A stretch of DNA of 64,000 nucleotides from assembly GCA_023548195.1 (NCBI GenBank), contig JAJHZJ010000311.1, positions 2,371,836-2,435,835 of the forward strand, read 5' to 3'. Numbering within the stretch: the stretch's first letter is position 1; each line of letters starts with the position of its first letter. Both the position numbers and the translations under genes were made by a program. Source of the DNA: Bettongia penicillata ogilbyi (lineage: Eukaryota > Chordata > Mammalia > Diprotodontia > Potoroidae). Shown in pieces: positions 52,027 to 63,819 of the stretch. The notes under the pieces were generated by a model. It saw only the letters and a program-made list of their open reading frames with translations, did not search any database and had not been told where the DNA came from.

Positions 52027-53914
52027 TTTGGGGAGGAGCCAAGATGGCAGAGTAGAAAGACTCACATATGCTAGCTCGGAACCCACAGCCCATAAATTAC
52101 CTATAAAAAGAACTCCCAATGGGTTCTGGAACAGTGGAAGCCACACAGCAAGGCAGTGGAGGAGATTTCCGTTCCAGAGAGCCCTGAAAAACCAGCACCA
52201 AAGGTCCGTCGCACACCAGACGTGGAGTGGAGCCCATCCCTGCCTTGGCTGCACGGCCCCAAGAGAAGCAGATACAAGCAGGCTTTAGGAACGGAATCTC
52301 TGGCGGCCACGAAGGTCCCTCCACCCACAGGCGCTACAGGTCAGTGAGAGAGACTTCTGGGCTGGCCAAGAGGGGAGCGGGGTGTCTCCATAACTCAGGC
52401 CCCCTCGGGAGGCAGCAGTGGGAGGAAGCGGCGGCCAGGGACTCCCGGAGCGGGCAGGGGCTCAGGTCCGTTACTGTAGGTCTCTGCATAAAACCCCCTG
52501 AGGGAACTGAGCCTGGGAGGCAGCCCTGCCCCCACCTGAGAACTGGACTTAATCTCTCACTGAATAGCAGCCCTGCCCTCTGCTGAAAGGCCTGAGGCTG
52601 GGGAGCACCATTTGAATCTCAGATCCCAAACACCAGTGAGGGGGGGGTGGAGAAAAATATCAGAAGTCAAGTAACTGGCTGGGAAAATGCCCAGAAAAGG
52701 GGAAAAAAATAAGACCATAGAAGGTTACTTTCTTGGTGAACAAATTATTTCCTCCTTTCCTTTCTGATGAGGAAGAACAATGCTTACCATCAGGGAAAGA
52801 CATAGAAATCAAGGCCTCTGGATCCCAAACATCTGAAACAGATATCCAATGGGCTCAGGCCATGGAAGAGCTCAAAAAGGATTTTGAAAATCAAGTTAGA
52901 CAGGTGGAGGAAAAACTGGGAAGAGAAATGAGAGAGATGCAAGAAAAGCATGAAAAACACGTCAATACCTTGCTAAAGGAGACTCAAAAGAATGCTGAAG
53001 AAAATAACACCTTGGAAAATAGGCTCACTCAATTGGCAAAAGAGGTTCAAAAAGCCAATGAGGAGAAGAATGCTTTCAAAAGTAGAATTAGCCAAATGGA
53101 AAAAGAGGTTCAAAAGCTCACTGAAGAAAATACTTCTCTCAAAATTAGAATGGAACAGATGGAGTCTAATGACTTTACGAGAAACCAAGAAATCACCAAA
53201 CAAAACCAAAAGAATGAAAAAATGGAAGAGAATGTGAAATATCTCATGGGAAAAACAACTGACCTGGAAAATAGATCCAGGAGAGACAATTTAAAAATTA
53301 TAGGACTACCTGAAAGTCATGATCAAAAAAAGAGCCTAGACATCATTTTCCATGAAATTATCAAGGAAAACTGCCCTGAGATTCTACAACCAGAGGGCAA
53401 AATAAGCATTCAAGTAATCCACCGATCACCACCTGAAAGAGATCCAAAAAGAGAAACTCCTAGAACATTGTGGCCAAATTCCAGAATTCCCAGGTCAAGG
53501 AGAAAATATTGCAAGCAGCTAGAAACAATTCCAGTACTGTGGAAATACAATCAGGATAACACAAGATCTAGCAGCTTCTACATTAAGGGATCGAAGGGTG
53601 TGGAATAGGATATTCCAGAAGTCAAAGGAACTAGCACTCAAACCAAGAATCACCTACCCAGCAAAACTGAGTATAATACTTCAGGGGAAAATATGGTCTT
53701 TCAATGCAACAGAGGACTTTCAAGCATCCTTGATGAAAAGACCAGAGCTGAAAAGAAAATCTGACTTTCACACACAAGAATGAGAAGAAGCATAAAAAAC
53801 TAAACAGCAAAGAGAAATCATAAGGGACTTACCAAAGTTGAACTGTTTACATTCCTACATGGAAAGACAATATTTGTAACTCTTGAAACTTTCAGTGTCT
53901 GGGTAGTTGGTGGG

Positions 53915-53945
<31 letters not shown>

Positions 53946-54760
53946 GTACGCACTCACAGAGACAGAGAGCACAGATTGAATTGAATAGGATGGGATCATA
54001 TCTTCAAAAAAATTAAGGTAAACCGTGAGAGAGAAAAATATTGGGAGGAGAGAGGGTGAAATGGAATGGGGCAAATTATCTCTCACAGAAGAGGCAAGCA
54101 GGACACTTTTTAGTGGAGGGAAAAAGAGGAGAGCTGAGAGAAAAACATGAAATTTACTCTTATTACATTCTACTAAAGGAAGGAATAAAATACACACTCA
54201 TTTTGGTATGAAAACCTATCTTAGAATACAGGAAAGTGGGGGAGAAGGGGATAAGCAAGGTGGGGGGGGGATGATGGAAGGGAAGGTAATGGGAGGAGGG
54301 AGCAATTTGAAGTCAACACTCAGGGAGGGACAGGATCAAAAGACAGAATAGAAACAATGGGGGGCAGGATAGAATGGTGGGAAATATAGTTAGTCTTATC
54401 GAAGTCATTTGCAAAACTACACAGGTATGGCCTATATTGAATTGCCTGCCTTCCCAAAGGGAATGGGTGGGGAGGGAGGGATGGGGAGAATTTGGAACTC
54501 AAAGTTTTAGGAACAACTGTTGAGTACTGTTCTTGCTACTAGGAAATAAATACAGGTAATGAGGAATACAAAGTTATCTGGCCTTACAGGACAAAAGAGA
54601 AGATGGGGTGAAAGGAGGGATGATAGAAGAGAGGGCAGATTGGTGATAGGGGAAATTAGAATGCTCGGGGTATTGGGGGGTTGGGGGGAGGAGACAAATG
54701 GGGAGAAAATTTGGAACCCAAAATTTTGTGAAAATGAATGTAAAAAGTTTAATAAATAAA
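52027..54760 (+). mobile_element. Full-length half-L1 H10
   Basis: It begins TTTGGGGAGGAGCCAAGATG. The 5'UTR has one copy of the 72-bp unit and a short GC-rich block, followed by ORF1 with three indels, a 3'UTR with CA tract (53918-53946) and G-rich block (54459-54486), and an A-rich end. There is no ORF2. It belongs with H5 by ORF1 sequence (QCLPSGKDIEIK) and by the 3' half of its 3'UTR. Confidence 0.88.
52686..53783 (+). pseudogene. Half-L1 H10 ORF1, three small indels
   Basis: The start ATG (about 52686) reads MPRKGEKNKTIEGYFLGEQI. A one-base insertion near 52745 shifts it to TGA. The frame is open again from 52733 to about 53460 (coiled coil plus RRM). A one-base deletion (CCTAGAACATT) near 53463 and a four-base deletion (GCTAGAAACAATTCC) near 53523 break the C-terminal domain. 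This is readable again to TGA at 53781. Few other changes are visible. Confidence 0.85.
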
Positions 54761-54889
54761 TTTATTTAAAAAAAACAATCTTTCTGATTCACTAAAATAT
54801 GCTACCATTTAGACTCAAACTTATAACAAAAAGGAATGGTTAAGTAACATGAACTAAAACTGTTAGATGATATCTAACAGCACATGCCT

Positions 54890-55440
54890 CATTCCACACC
54901 TGCAATCCACCATCTACTTCTCTACTAGAAGGGAAATATTTTTTCACCTTCAGTCCTTTGGAGTTAAGACTTGGCATTGCATTTAATCTACATTCTGATG
55001 ACTTGTCAGTAGTGTTCTCCATTATTTTATAGTGATCATTATGAATGTTGTTCCTTGGGTTCTTCATATTTTGCTCTGTATCTGTTTAATACAGAACTTC
55101 CCGAGTTTCACTCAATTCTTTATATTTATCATATATCACAATTTGTTCAGCTATTCCTCAATTAATGGACATCTACTTCATTTCCAGTGGTATTTTTTTT
55201 TGTTACCATAAAGAATATTATATAAACATTTTGTTATACATGGGACCTCTCTTCCTATCCTTGACCTTTAATGGATATATGCCCAATAGTGGGAGTACTG
55301 AGTCAAAAGATTATAAATATTTTAGTGATTTTTCTTACATAATTAAAAAACTTGTCCAGACAACTGGGATCAATTCAAAGCTTTATCAACAACATGTATT
55401 AAAAGGGTTTTCTTCTTATAACTCCTCCAAAATGGTCTAT
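54890..55440 (-). mobile_element. L1 ORF2 3' end and 3'UTR, antisense fragment
   Basis: The complement runs from the ORF2 C-terminal region (55110-55440: GTTCAGCTATTCCTCAATTA, ATATGCCCAATAGTGGGAGT, GAGTCAAAAGATTATAAATA) into the 3'UTR (54940-55060: TTCAGTCCTTTGGAGTTAAG, TGACTTGTCAGTAGTGTTCT). This is the same region as in the 57955 fragment. It is diverged. Confidence 0.6.
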
Positions 55441-55444
55441 TTTC

Positions 55445-56225
55445 ATTTTTTCCTTCTTCACTCAGCTCAAGGGGACTCCATTACATTTCTAGTTACAGTG
55501 GTTCAACAACCTTCAAGTCATGCTTGATTCTTCCTCCTGTCTCCCTGGCAACTTTATCCCATCAGTTATGAAGTCTTATTGATTCTGCTTCCAAAACATC
55601 TCTCAAATTTGTTGAGTTATCTTGATTCATATAACCATTCTTGCTTTCTTATTGATTACCTTACTTCTAAAGTCCATGTCCCACTGAATTCTTCCTCCAC
55701 ATTATTGGCAAGTTGATATTCCTAAAGTACATATCTGGCCACATGACTCTCCTGCTCAAGAAGTTTCAGGGGCTCTCTTGTTTCCTCTCAGGTAAAAATA
55801 TAAACACAGGCCATTTGAAGTCATTCACAATCTAGTTCAAGTCTTCACCTTCAAATTTACTTCATATTAGTTCTGTTTGTGCACTTATGTTCCAGCTCAA
55901 CTAGTTTACTTAGTACTCCCTGTACAAAGTATTCTATCTTTTGCCTCCAAATCTTTTGGTCAGGCTTAACACATGTCTGTAAAGTGCTCTTTCCTTGTCT
56001 CTGTCTCTTAGAATCACTGGCGCACTTTAAAGTTCAGTTCAGATGCCACTTCCTACATGAGGACCTTTCTTAATCCTGCTAGTCATTAGCATTCCCTAAA
56101 CCCTACTATATTTTGTCAAATATATTTATTTACCTGTTTACATATTGTATCTAACACACCCTCACTAAGAATGTAAGTGCTCTGAACACAGGGACTGTTT
56201 TTATCTTTTAGTAGGCACTTAATAA
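55445..56225 (+). repeat. LINE-2 3' end, long fragment
   Basis: CTCCTGCTCAAGAAGTTTCA, TTCACAATCTAGTTCAAGTC, TTATGTTCCAGCTCAACTAG, TCTTAGAATCACTGGCGCAC, ATGAGGACCTTTCTTAATCC and TAAGTGCTCTGAACACAGGG follow the L2 C-terminus and 3'UTR over nearly 800 bp. It has no open frame and a recognisable 3' end. Confidence 0.75.
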
Positions 56226-57954
56226 AAAGACATGAGAGAACAATTCAACAAATATTTTTCAGACACTGTACTATGCATTAGAGATAAAAAGAAATTCAGA
56301 TTAAATTTACATCATCACAAAGCTTTAAAAACTGTAAATGCAGCTAGCACACAAATTCAGATAACTAAAAAACACAGGAGTTACACAATGGAAAGAGCAA
56401 AATCCTAAACCCTCTCTTCAAGCAGGTTAGACTAGTTTTTCCTTAAAAGGTATTGAGACATTCCTCCATACTTGGTGGCTCAGACTGTTGGTGTTACTTC
56501 CTCATAGCCTGAGTGAAAAGCAGCCAAATAGAGGAAGAGGGGGCTCTCAGATGCATGACTGGCAGATCATGATGGGAGCTTCACTCAACTGAACATACTC
56601 AAAAGATTCTCAATGACAATCCTTTCTGATTATCTTCCTGATACATCAGAGTAAATCTCTTTTTAGCTATTGAACAACCAAAACTATCTCACTGTGTTCT
56701 AATGTCAAAATTTAAAAACCAGGGACCTGAGAACTGACCTGAATCAGAAAACACAGTCCAGTGACATGGGGATTCTAAGGGAGAAGCGGGGATATCCAGT
56801 AAGAATTCCTAGAAGAGATAAAATTTGAGTCTGAGCAGAGGTTTGACCAATGAATGAACAAACAGAAGAATGGCCAGATTTGGTGAGAGATGAAAAGCGA
56901 GAATTGAAAATAATAAATGCAAAAATGCTGGACACAGAAAGCTGAATGAATGCTGCTACTACAGATTTGTACTACTAAATTCTGAGTAAATGTCATTCCA
57001 AGCATGGGGAAAACGTGTATTTATTTATATAAAGGTAGGAATAAGATGAAGAGAAATCCTTATTAGGTAGGTAAACAACAACAACCTGGTATGGCTGGAA
57101 AGAAGAATGCATAAAGGAAAGTTTCATGGAGATGCAGCTGAAAAGGCGGATTAGAGCTAAACTGTGATGGAGCTGGAGAATCTGTTTTTTGTTCAGTAGG
57201 TGTCTTTACCTCTACCTTTTCTATTTATAAATTATTTGCTTCAAAAATTAGTGGAGAGTCACTAAATTTTTTAAGTACTGGTTACGATCAGGTATATATT
57301 AAGATAATTACTCTGATAGTAATATAAGGAAGAAACCGAGAGACCAATTTTAAGTCCAAGGGAGACATAATAAGGATTTGAACTAGCATCAGCAATGAAA
57401 ATAAAAATAATGGGAAAGATATCAGAAACAATTGTAACAGTACAATCTCCAGGACACAACTATTAGATACTGGCTATTTCTGAATTGGAGGAAAATGCTT
57501 TACGCTTATAACCATTTAAAGTAGCTGGTGTTCCCTCATTATTTTTAAAGATTTTATCTCCTTCGCATATTCAATTAACCTAGAATATTTCCAATCTTGT
57601 CATTTCTACCTTCTATGTATATGAATTATTTCAGAAAGCAAAGGAAAAAGCTTACCAACATTTGAAAAAGGATAGTTTACCCTCTAGGGTACTAAATAAT
57701 TGGTCACAGATATATTTAATACAACCCTATCAATGAATGACAAGACAGTGGAACTTTTTCCCTCCATTAATGAAAGTTAATAAGAAAGACTACATAATTT
57801 TCCAGACCTGCTGTATGTGATTTTGCAAAATAAAAAGGTTTTTTTTTCCATTTCATGAGAATTTAACACTCTGTTTCATCTATCTCTATTTTAAGATTAC
57901 TGGTATGAAGCATGGTATTCCTAAACTGTCCTAGGTATTTTTTTCTTCAAAAAA
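56226..57954. other. Stretch without recognisable gene
   Basis: A short antisense L2 3' end probably lies at about 56240-56320 (CAATTCAACAAATATTTTTCA, ACTGTACTATGCATTAG). The remainder is unassigned AT-rich intron. Confidence 0.4.
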
Positions 57955-58440
57955 TGGAAAATTCACCCTTTGATGCAGCAATACAGCTTTTGGGTCTGTA
58001 TTCCAATGAGATTAAAGAAAAGTGAAAAGGACTTTATGCTGTTCAGTTATTTCAGCCATGTCTGACTCTTTATGACCCCATTGGTGATTTTCTTGGCAAA
58101 GAAAGAGTGGCTTTTGACATTTCCTTCTCCAGTTCATTTTACAGGTGAGGAAACTGAGGCAGACAGGGTATATTTATATCAGCTCTTTCTGTGGTGACAA
58201 AGGATTGTAAATTAAAGGGATGTCCACATTCACAAGTTATGTGGAGACTAACTTCTTCCAGATGGTTTCAGAAAAACCTAGAAACTTACGAGCTAATATA
58301 AAGTGAAGGGAACAGAACCAGGAAAATATTGTAAACAGTACTAAAAAATATTGCAAGAATAATCAACTGTGAAAGACTTAGTTACTATGATCAAGACAAC
58401 TCCAAAGGACTCATGATGAAAAATACTATCCACCTAAGAT
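57955..58440 (+). mobile_element. L1 ORF2 3' end and 3'UTR, with SINE inside
   Basis: CACCCTTTGATGCAGCAATA, GGTCTGTATTCCAATGAGAT and later AAAGGGATGTCCACATTCAC are remnants of the L1 ORF2 C-terminus. GAAGGGAACAGAACCAGGAA, AATCAACTGTGAAAGACTTA and CTCCAAAGGACTCATGATGA follow as 3'UTR. A truncated CORE-SINE (58036-58169) interrupts it. Confidence 0.65.
58036..58169 (+). repeat. Truncated CORE-SINE
   Basis: TGCTGTTCAGTTATTTCAGC, TTTATGACCCCATTGGTGAT and TTTTACAGGTGAGGAAACTG give the 5' half and the core. The 3' part is missing. Confidence 0.7.
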
Positions 58441-59224
58441 ATGTGTGTTCATTCTTTGTTGCCAAAGGAAAAACTTTTTGGTTCTGTCATGAAAAGCAAT
58501 TACCTTTCAATTCTCTCTCTCTCACCAATCCCAGCCAAAAATTTCAAATACCTCAATCAATTCTAAAGCTACACAGGTAAAATTAAATACTTTATCTCCC
58601 AAATTATCAACAAAAACAAAGCACAAACACAGAAGAAATCAAAGTGTGGAGAAGGTAAAAGAACTGTGCGCACAATACCGCACTCTCTCCTTTACAAAGT
58701 TCTGAGTATGCTTTTCTGGCATACTCTCCACTAGAATATGAAAGTAATTAATGGCGAGTGGAGAACTTACTGTGTTTTCTTATGTTTCTGATCTCTCCTT
58801 TAGTATTTCAGCCATGAAACTCTATTTATGGGTTTCAAAATCTATTTGCACAAAAATTTCTAACATCTGTACTGAGCAACTTGGAAATCAGCTATAAAAA
58901 GTTTAAGTAGTCATCTATCAAAACCAAATTCCTGATTCTGGGGCAATACGTATACTTCCCCTCTCAAATACCAGTAGTTAATTTTTCAGGTATTTCTAAG
59001 TGAAAAAGATGCTGCATCCTTTCTTAGAAGAGTAATGGTAGCTATCCGTACATATAAAATAACCCAACATACAAATATTACTAAACCTATACTATTTTAA
59101 ATGGACAAAATAAGAGAAATTTGAAGCATATAAAATGATACATTATCTTTATCCCAGGGTGGGAGAAAATATAGACACAAAAGATCATTTCCACAATTTC
59201 CCCTCATTCATTCATAATTCATTC
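58441..59224. other. Stretch without recognisable feature
   Basis: AT-rich intronic sequence in which I recognise no exon or repeat. Confidence 0.4.
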
Positions 59225-59330
59225 CATAAATATTTATTAAGCATCTACAAATTAAATAACACTATGCTAGGTATACTAACTTAGATGAACTAAAACACTA
59301 CCATTATCTTAAGGATATTAAAATGTAGTT
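59225..59330 (-). repeat. LINE-2 3' end, antisense
   Basis: AAATATTTATTAAGCATCTA and ACACTATGCTAGGTATACTA are the complement of the L2 3' terminus. Confidence 0.5.
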
Positions 59331-59334
59331 TTTT

Positions 59335-59806
59335 GCTGTTTGTCTTTCCTTTCAAAGAGGACCAATTACCCTACAGGTGATGTCTTGACTTGTAAGTGAA
59401 ATGGATTTAAGTGAGGCAGTGTTGCGCAAAGTCATCAATCTCACTGTCTCTTCCTGAATCATCAAAGTCCAGGGCCAAGACAAAAGTCAGGAAGACTGGC
59501 AGTGACCCAAGATACAGTGGATGCTGGCTTCTTTGATGGCCGATCAAGCTCTAAGTGCTGTACAACGCCCATTTGAGCCACCTTCACGGCTACTGGAACA
59601 AATTGTTCTCATACACCCATTCTACCAGGGGAAGTTTTCACATGCTTGGAGCAGACTCTAACTCAATAATGGGTTTGAGGTCTGTCAGTTATCTCCTCAA
59701 CTCAGTTTAGCTATCTGCATGATGGTTTACCAGGGTGTGACCACTATGCATGATATAGCTTCTTGGAGGCACAATAAGAGACTAAAGATGAACACCAAAG
59801 GTGAAA
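59335..59806 (+). repeat. Marsupial-type interspersed repeat, about 470 bp
   Basis: GTCTTTCCTTTCAAAGAGGA, GGTGATGTCTTGACTTGTAA, AAGTGAGGCAGTGTTGCGCA, GTCAGGAAGACTGGCAGTGA and GGAACAAATTGTTCTCATAC are segments I recognise as a common marsupial interspersed repeat. I cannot give the class with confidence. It ends where H11 was inserted. Confidence 0.5.
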
Positions 59807-59816
59807 GGGCAGCCCT
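59807..59816. repeat. Target-site duplication of H11, left
   Basis: GGGCAGCCCT is repeated at 62439-62448. Confidence 0.7.
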
Positions 59817-62438
59817 GAAAAGGACTGGGCAGAAGATGGCAGAGTAACAACAAGGACATGATAGTATTCTTCCCATAAACCCAAATACCTGTAAAAAAAT
59901 GACTAAACAAATTTTGCAGCTGCAGAACCCAAAGAATGACAGGGTAAAGCAAATTTCCAGTGCAAAACGGTGTGGAAGGTGGCTGGGAAGTGTCTATTGC
60001 ACCAAGCTGGGAGTAGAACGCAGTCCAGCATGGGCCGCTGTGGCACAGACAGGACCTGAGCAGGCCTTGGGGGACTAAATCTCAGGCACTTGTGGCAGTT
60101 TCCAGAGTTCATGACCCCAAAACGCTGAGGATAAATTGGAAGGTCAGGGAAGGTCAGGGAGTAGAGTGGTCAGGGCTACCTCAAGGCAGCAGAGGGGATG
60201 GAGGAGTACTCTGAGGAGGAGCCTACGTCGGCCTCTGAAGCAGCAACCACTTTTTCTGGAGCTCTAGGCCCAGTGCGGGGATTGATTGGCTGGCAGTACA
60301 TCCCCCATCCCCACTGGAAGCAGAGATCTACCCTGACAAAGAGCTCAAAAGTCAAGTAAATACCTGGGAAAATGAACAAAAATCAGAAAAAGAATCAGAC
60401 TATAGAGTCTTACTTTGGTGACAAGGAAGACCAAAGTATACAAACAGAAGACAACCAAGTTAAAGCTTTTCGATCCAAAACCTCTAAGAAAAATATAAAT
60501 TGGTCTCAGGCCATGGAAGAGGTCAAAAAGGATTTTGAAAATCAAGTAAAAGAACTAGAGGAAAAATTGAGAAGAGAAATAAGGGTGATGGAAGAAAATC
60601 AAGACAAGTGAGTCAATAATTTGCTCAACAAGACCCCCCCCCAAAAAAAAACAAACCAAAAAAACAACGAAGAAAATAACACTTTAAAAAATAGACTAAC
60701 CCAAATGGCAAAAGAGATCCAAAAAGCCAATGAAGAGAAAAATTCCCTGAAAAGCAGAATTAACCAGATGGAAAAGGAGGGACAAAAGATCACTGAAGAG
60801 AATAATTCCTTAAAGATTAGAATGGAGCAGATGAAAACTAATGACCTTATGAAAAATCAAGAAATTATAAAACAAAGCCAAAGGAATGAAAAAATAGTAG
60901 ATAATGTGAAACATCTCATTGGAACAAACAACTGACCTTGAAAACAGATCCAGGAGAGACAATTTAAAAATTACTGGACTAACTGAAAGCCGTAATCAAA
61001 AAAAGAGCCTAGACATCATCTTTCAAGAAATTATCAAGGCAAACTTCCCTGAAGCCAGTGGGTAAAAGAGATATTGAAAGAATCCACCGATTACCTACTG
61101 AAAGAGATTGCCAAAAGAAAACTCCTAGAAATGTTGTAGCCAAATTCCAGAGCTCCCAGGTCAAGAAGAAAATATTGCAAGCAGTCAGAAAGAAACAATT
61201 TGGGTATTGTGAAAATACAATCCGGATAGCACAAGATCTAGCAGCTTCTACATTAAGGGACTGAAAAGATTTGAATATGATATTCCAGAGGTCAAAGGAG
61301 CTAGATTAAAATCATGACTCACCTACCCAGAAAAACTGGGCATAATACTTCAGGGGAAAAAATTGTCATTCGATGAAATAGAGGCCTTTCAAGCATTCTT
61401 GTTGAAACAAATAGAAAATCTGACTTTCAAACACAAGAATCAAGAGAAGCATGAAAAAACAGGAAAGAGAAATCATAAAGGACTTACTAAAGCTGAACTG
61501 TTTACATTACTATGTGGAAAGATCATATTTGCAACTCGAGATTTTTCTCAGTATTAGGGGAGTTGGAAGGATTATATATGTTGACAGAGGGCACAGGGTA
61601 AGTTGGATATGAAGGGATGATATATAAAACAATAAAATTAAGGGGTGAGAGAAATATATTGGGAGAAAGAAAATGAGAGAGATAGAATGCGGCAATCTAT
61701 CTCACATAAAAGAGGTAAGAAAAAGCTTTTTCAGTGAAGGGGAAGAAGGGAGAGGTACAGGCAAAGAGTGAACCTTACCCTCATCGCATTTTGCTTAAGG
61801 AGAGAACAACATTCACACTCAATTTAGTATGAAAATCTATCTTACACTACAGGAAAGTAGGGGAGAAAGGGATAAGCGGTGAGGTTGGGAAGAATGATAG
61901 AAGGGAGGGCAAATGGGAAGAGGGGCTCATTATAAGTAAACACTTTTGAAGAAGGATAGGGTCAAAAGAATGAACAGAATAACATGGAGGGCAAGATAGG
62001 ATGGAGTCACAATATGACTGTTACAGAAGTATTTTGCAAAACTACACATATATAACCTATACTGAAGTGCTTGCCTTCTCAGTGGGGATGGAGGAAGGGA
62101 AAGTAGTTGGAACTCAAAGTTTTAAAAACAAATGTTAAAAATTTTTTTTATATGCAATTGGAAAATAAAACATAGAGGCAATGGGACATAGAAATTTATC
62201 TTGCCCTACAAGAAAATAGAGGGGAAGGGGCTAAGAGAAAGGAGGGGTGTAATAGAAGGGAAGGCAGATTGGGGGAAATAGTAATCAGAATGCACGTTGT
62301 CTTAGGGTGAGTGGAGGGCAGAAATGGGGAGAAAATTTGGAACTCAAAATCTTGTGAAAGAGAATGTTGAAACCTAAAAATAATTAATTTTTTAAAAGAA
62401 GAAAAACATACCCAAGAAAAAAAGAAAAGAAAAAGGCT
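59817..62438 (+). mobile_element. Full-length old half-L1 H11
   Basis: This 2.62-kb element is bounded by a 10-bp duplication. It has GCAGAAGATGGCAGAGTAAC near the start, a 5'UTR of an older type (ATACCTGTAAAAAAATGACT), an ORF1 relic (60372-61450), and a purine-rich 3'UTR without the long CA tract, ending AATTAATTTTTTAAAAGAAG. ORF2 is absent. The recognisable duplication despite a decayed ORF shows that the half-L1 structure is old in this lineage. Confidence 0.82.
60372..61450 (+). pseudogene. Half-L1 H11 ORF1, decayed
   Basis: It starts MNKNQKKNQTIESYFGDKED at 60372 and keeps the early coiled coil (QAMEEVKKDFENQVKELEEK) until TGA at 60609-60611. A C/A-rich insertion follows at about 60630-60665. 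The coiled coil is open again at 60660-60935 (NRLTQMAKEIQKANEEKNSL). The RRM and C-terminal domain are broken at about 60932, 61060 and 61262. The C-terminal sequence ends near QESREA. The N-terminus (MNKNQ) differs from the young MPRKG type. Confidence 0.8.
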
Positions 62439-62448
62439 GGGCAGCCCT
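62439..62448. repeat. Target-site duplication of H11, right
   Basis: GGGCAGCCCT pairs with 59807-59816. Confidence 0.7.
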
Positions 62449-62559
62449 CATACCAGAGGTGCAAGTCCTCCCTGAACATCCCATACAATGTAGTAGAGGA
62501 ATATGGAACACATATGAACATAATTCAAGTGTATAAAAAAAAGACCTGAGAGGTGAAAC

Positions 62560-62830
62560 ACCATGAAGAACTAAGGAAGATTTCAAAAAGGGTCATTTGA
62601 GCTGAGTTTTAAAGATTAAACATGATCTCACCAGGAAGAGAGGATAGGAAGCACATTTTAGACATGTAAATAAATGTCTTGAGGTAAAGTACAAATGGAA
62701 AATTTTGGAATATGTATTGGAGGCAGTAAGTAGTTCCTTTCAGATGTAGTACAGAATATGTAAAGGGGTATATAAATGAAGAAGTAGAGTTACATAAAAA
62801 TTATAGATGGTCTTGAACACCAGCTGAAAG
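62560..62830 (-). repeat. LINE-2 3' end, antisense
   Basis: TCATTTGAGCTGAGTTTTAA and ATAGATGGTCTTGAACACCA are complements of L2 C-terminal/3'UTR sequence. It is diverged. Confidence 0.45.
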
Positions 62831-62939
62831 AATATGTACTTGAGTCAACACTAGAAAGTTACTTAAAGTTTCATCTAAAGGACTAATCTGAGGGGAAAGC
62901 GTGGGGATACAATGATCTAGGTTAGTGGTAACGAAGGCC

Positions 62940-63120
62940 TATACTAAGAATGACAATGATGACAATTAACAACTGACTTTATATAGCTCTTACATAGCTC
63001 ATTTGATCCTCACAAACTTTTACCTCTGAAATAAGTAAAGCAAGCATTCCTATTTCAGATGTCAAGAAAAAATGAAATTCAGAAAGTTGCTTTCCCAAAT
63101 CACACATGGCTAGTTAAGTG
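62940..63120 (+). repeat. MIR
   Basis: CTTTATATAGCTCTTACATA, CTCATTTGATCCTCACAAAC and the core-like ATTTCAGATGTCAAGAAAAA, then CACACATGGCTAGTTAAG, are in MIR order. Confidence 0.55.
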
Positions 63121-63219
63121 GAAAGAAGTTTTAAGGTGTAAAGTAGAAGATGGGGCAGAAGGGTAACATAGGGAACTTGATAGGAAAAAGTTCCAAATAT
63201 TTGTTAATGGAAGTGTGAA

Positions 63220-63625
63220 AAAGAGGCAATGGGGGAAAGAAAAGGTTTCTCTGAAGTGCCAGGATAGAAGCCTATTTGAGATGAGATATTAAGAATTTGG
63301 GAGTAGGTCAGTGTGCCAGATTATATGACTTCACTACAAATAGAACAGTTTAACCTGGAAAAGAGTAGACTTGGGGAGAACATGATAACTGACCAAGTAT
63401 CTGAAGGATCATCAACAATGACTGATTAGACTAATTCTACTTTGCCCCAGAGGGAAGAGAGAATTAAAAGTGATGGATGGGTAGGTTTGTGCAGAAGGGT
63501 AGGTTTGTGTGCAGCAGGTGGAAAACATCTAATAGTGATGGCCAACCAAAAATGGAAGAAATGTCCCATAAGAAAGTTTTCTCCTCACTAGAAATATTCA
63601 AAGAAGTGACAGCCATTATATCGCT
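63220..63625 (+). repeat. LINE-3 (CR1-type) fragment
   Basis: CAGTTTAACCTGGAAAAGAG, GGGGAGAACATGATAACTGA, AAATGTCCCATAAGAAAGTT and CACTAGAAATATTCAAAGAA resemble the L3/CR1 C-terminal region and match the order of the copy at 16855-17780 only loosely. Confidence 0.45.
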
Positions 63626-63643
63626 TCCCTCCTGAGAAAGAAA

Positions 63644-63644
<1 letters not shown>

Positions 63645-63685
<41 letters not shown>
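63645..63685. repeat. CA microsatellite
   Basis: A pure (CA)n tract of about 20 units. Confidence 0.95.
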
Positions 63686-63687
<2 letters not shown>

Positions 63688-63819
63688 CTCACCTGTTACA
63701 AATATGCATAAGCAAAACAAATTTCTGAACTGACCATGCCCCAAACCAAACCATGTCTCAATCTGTACTTTGAGTCTATCACCACTTTATCGGGAAGTGG
63801 GCAGCATGCTTCATCAGGA

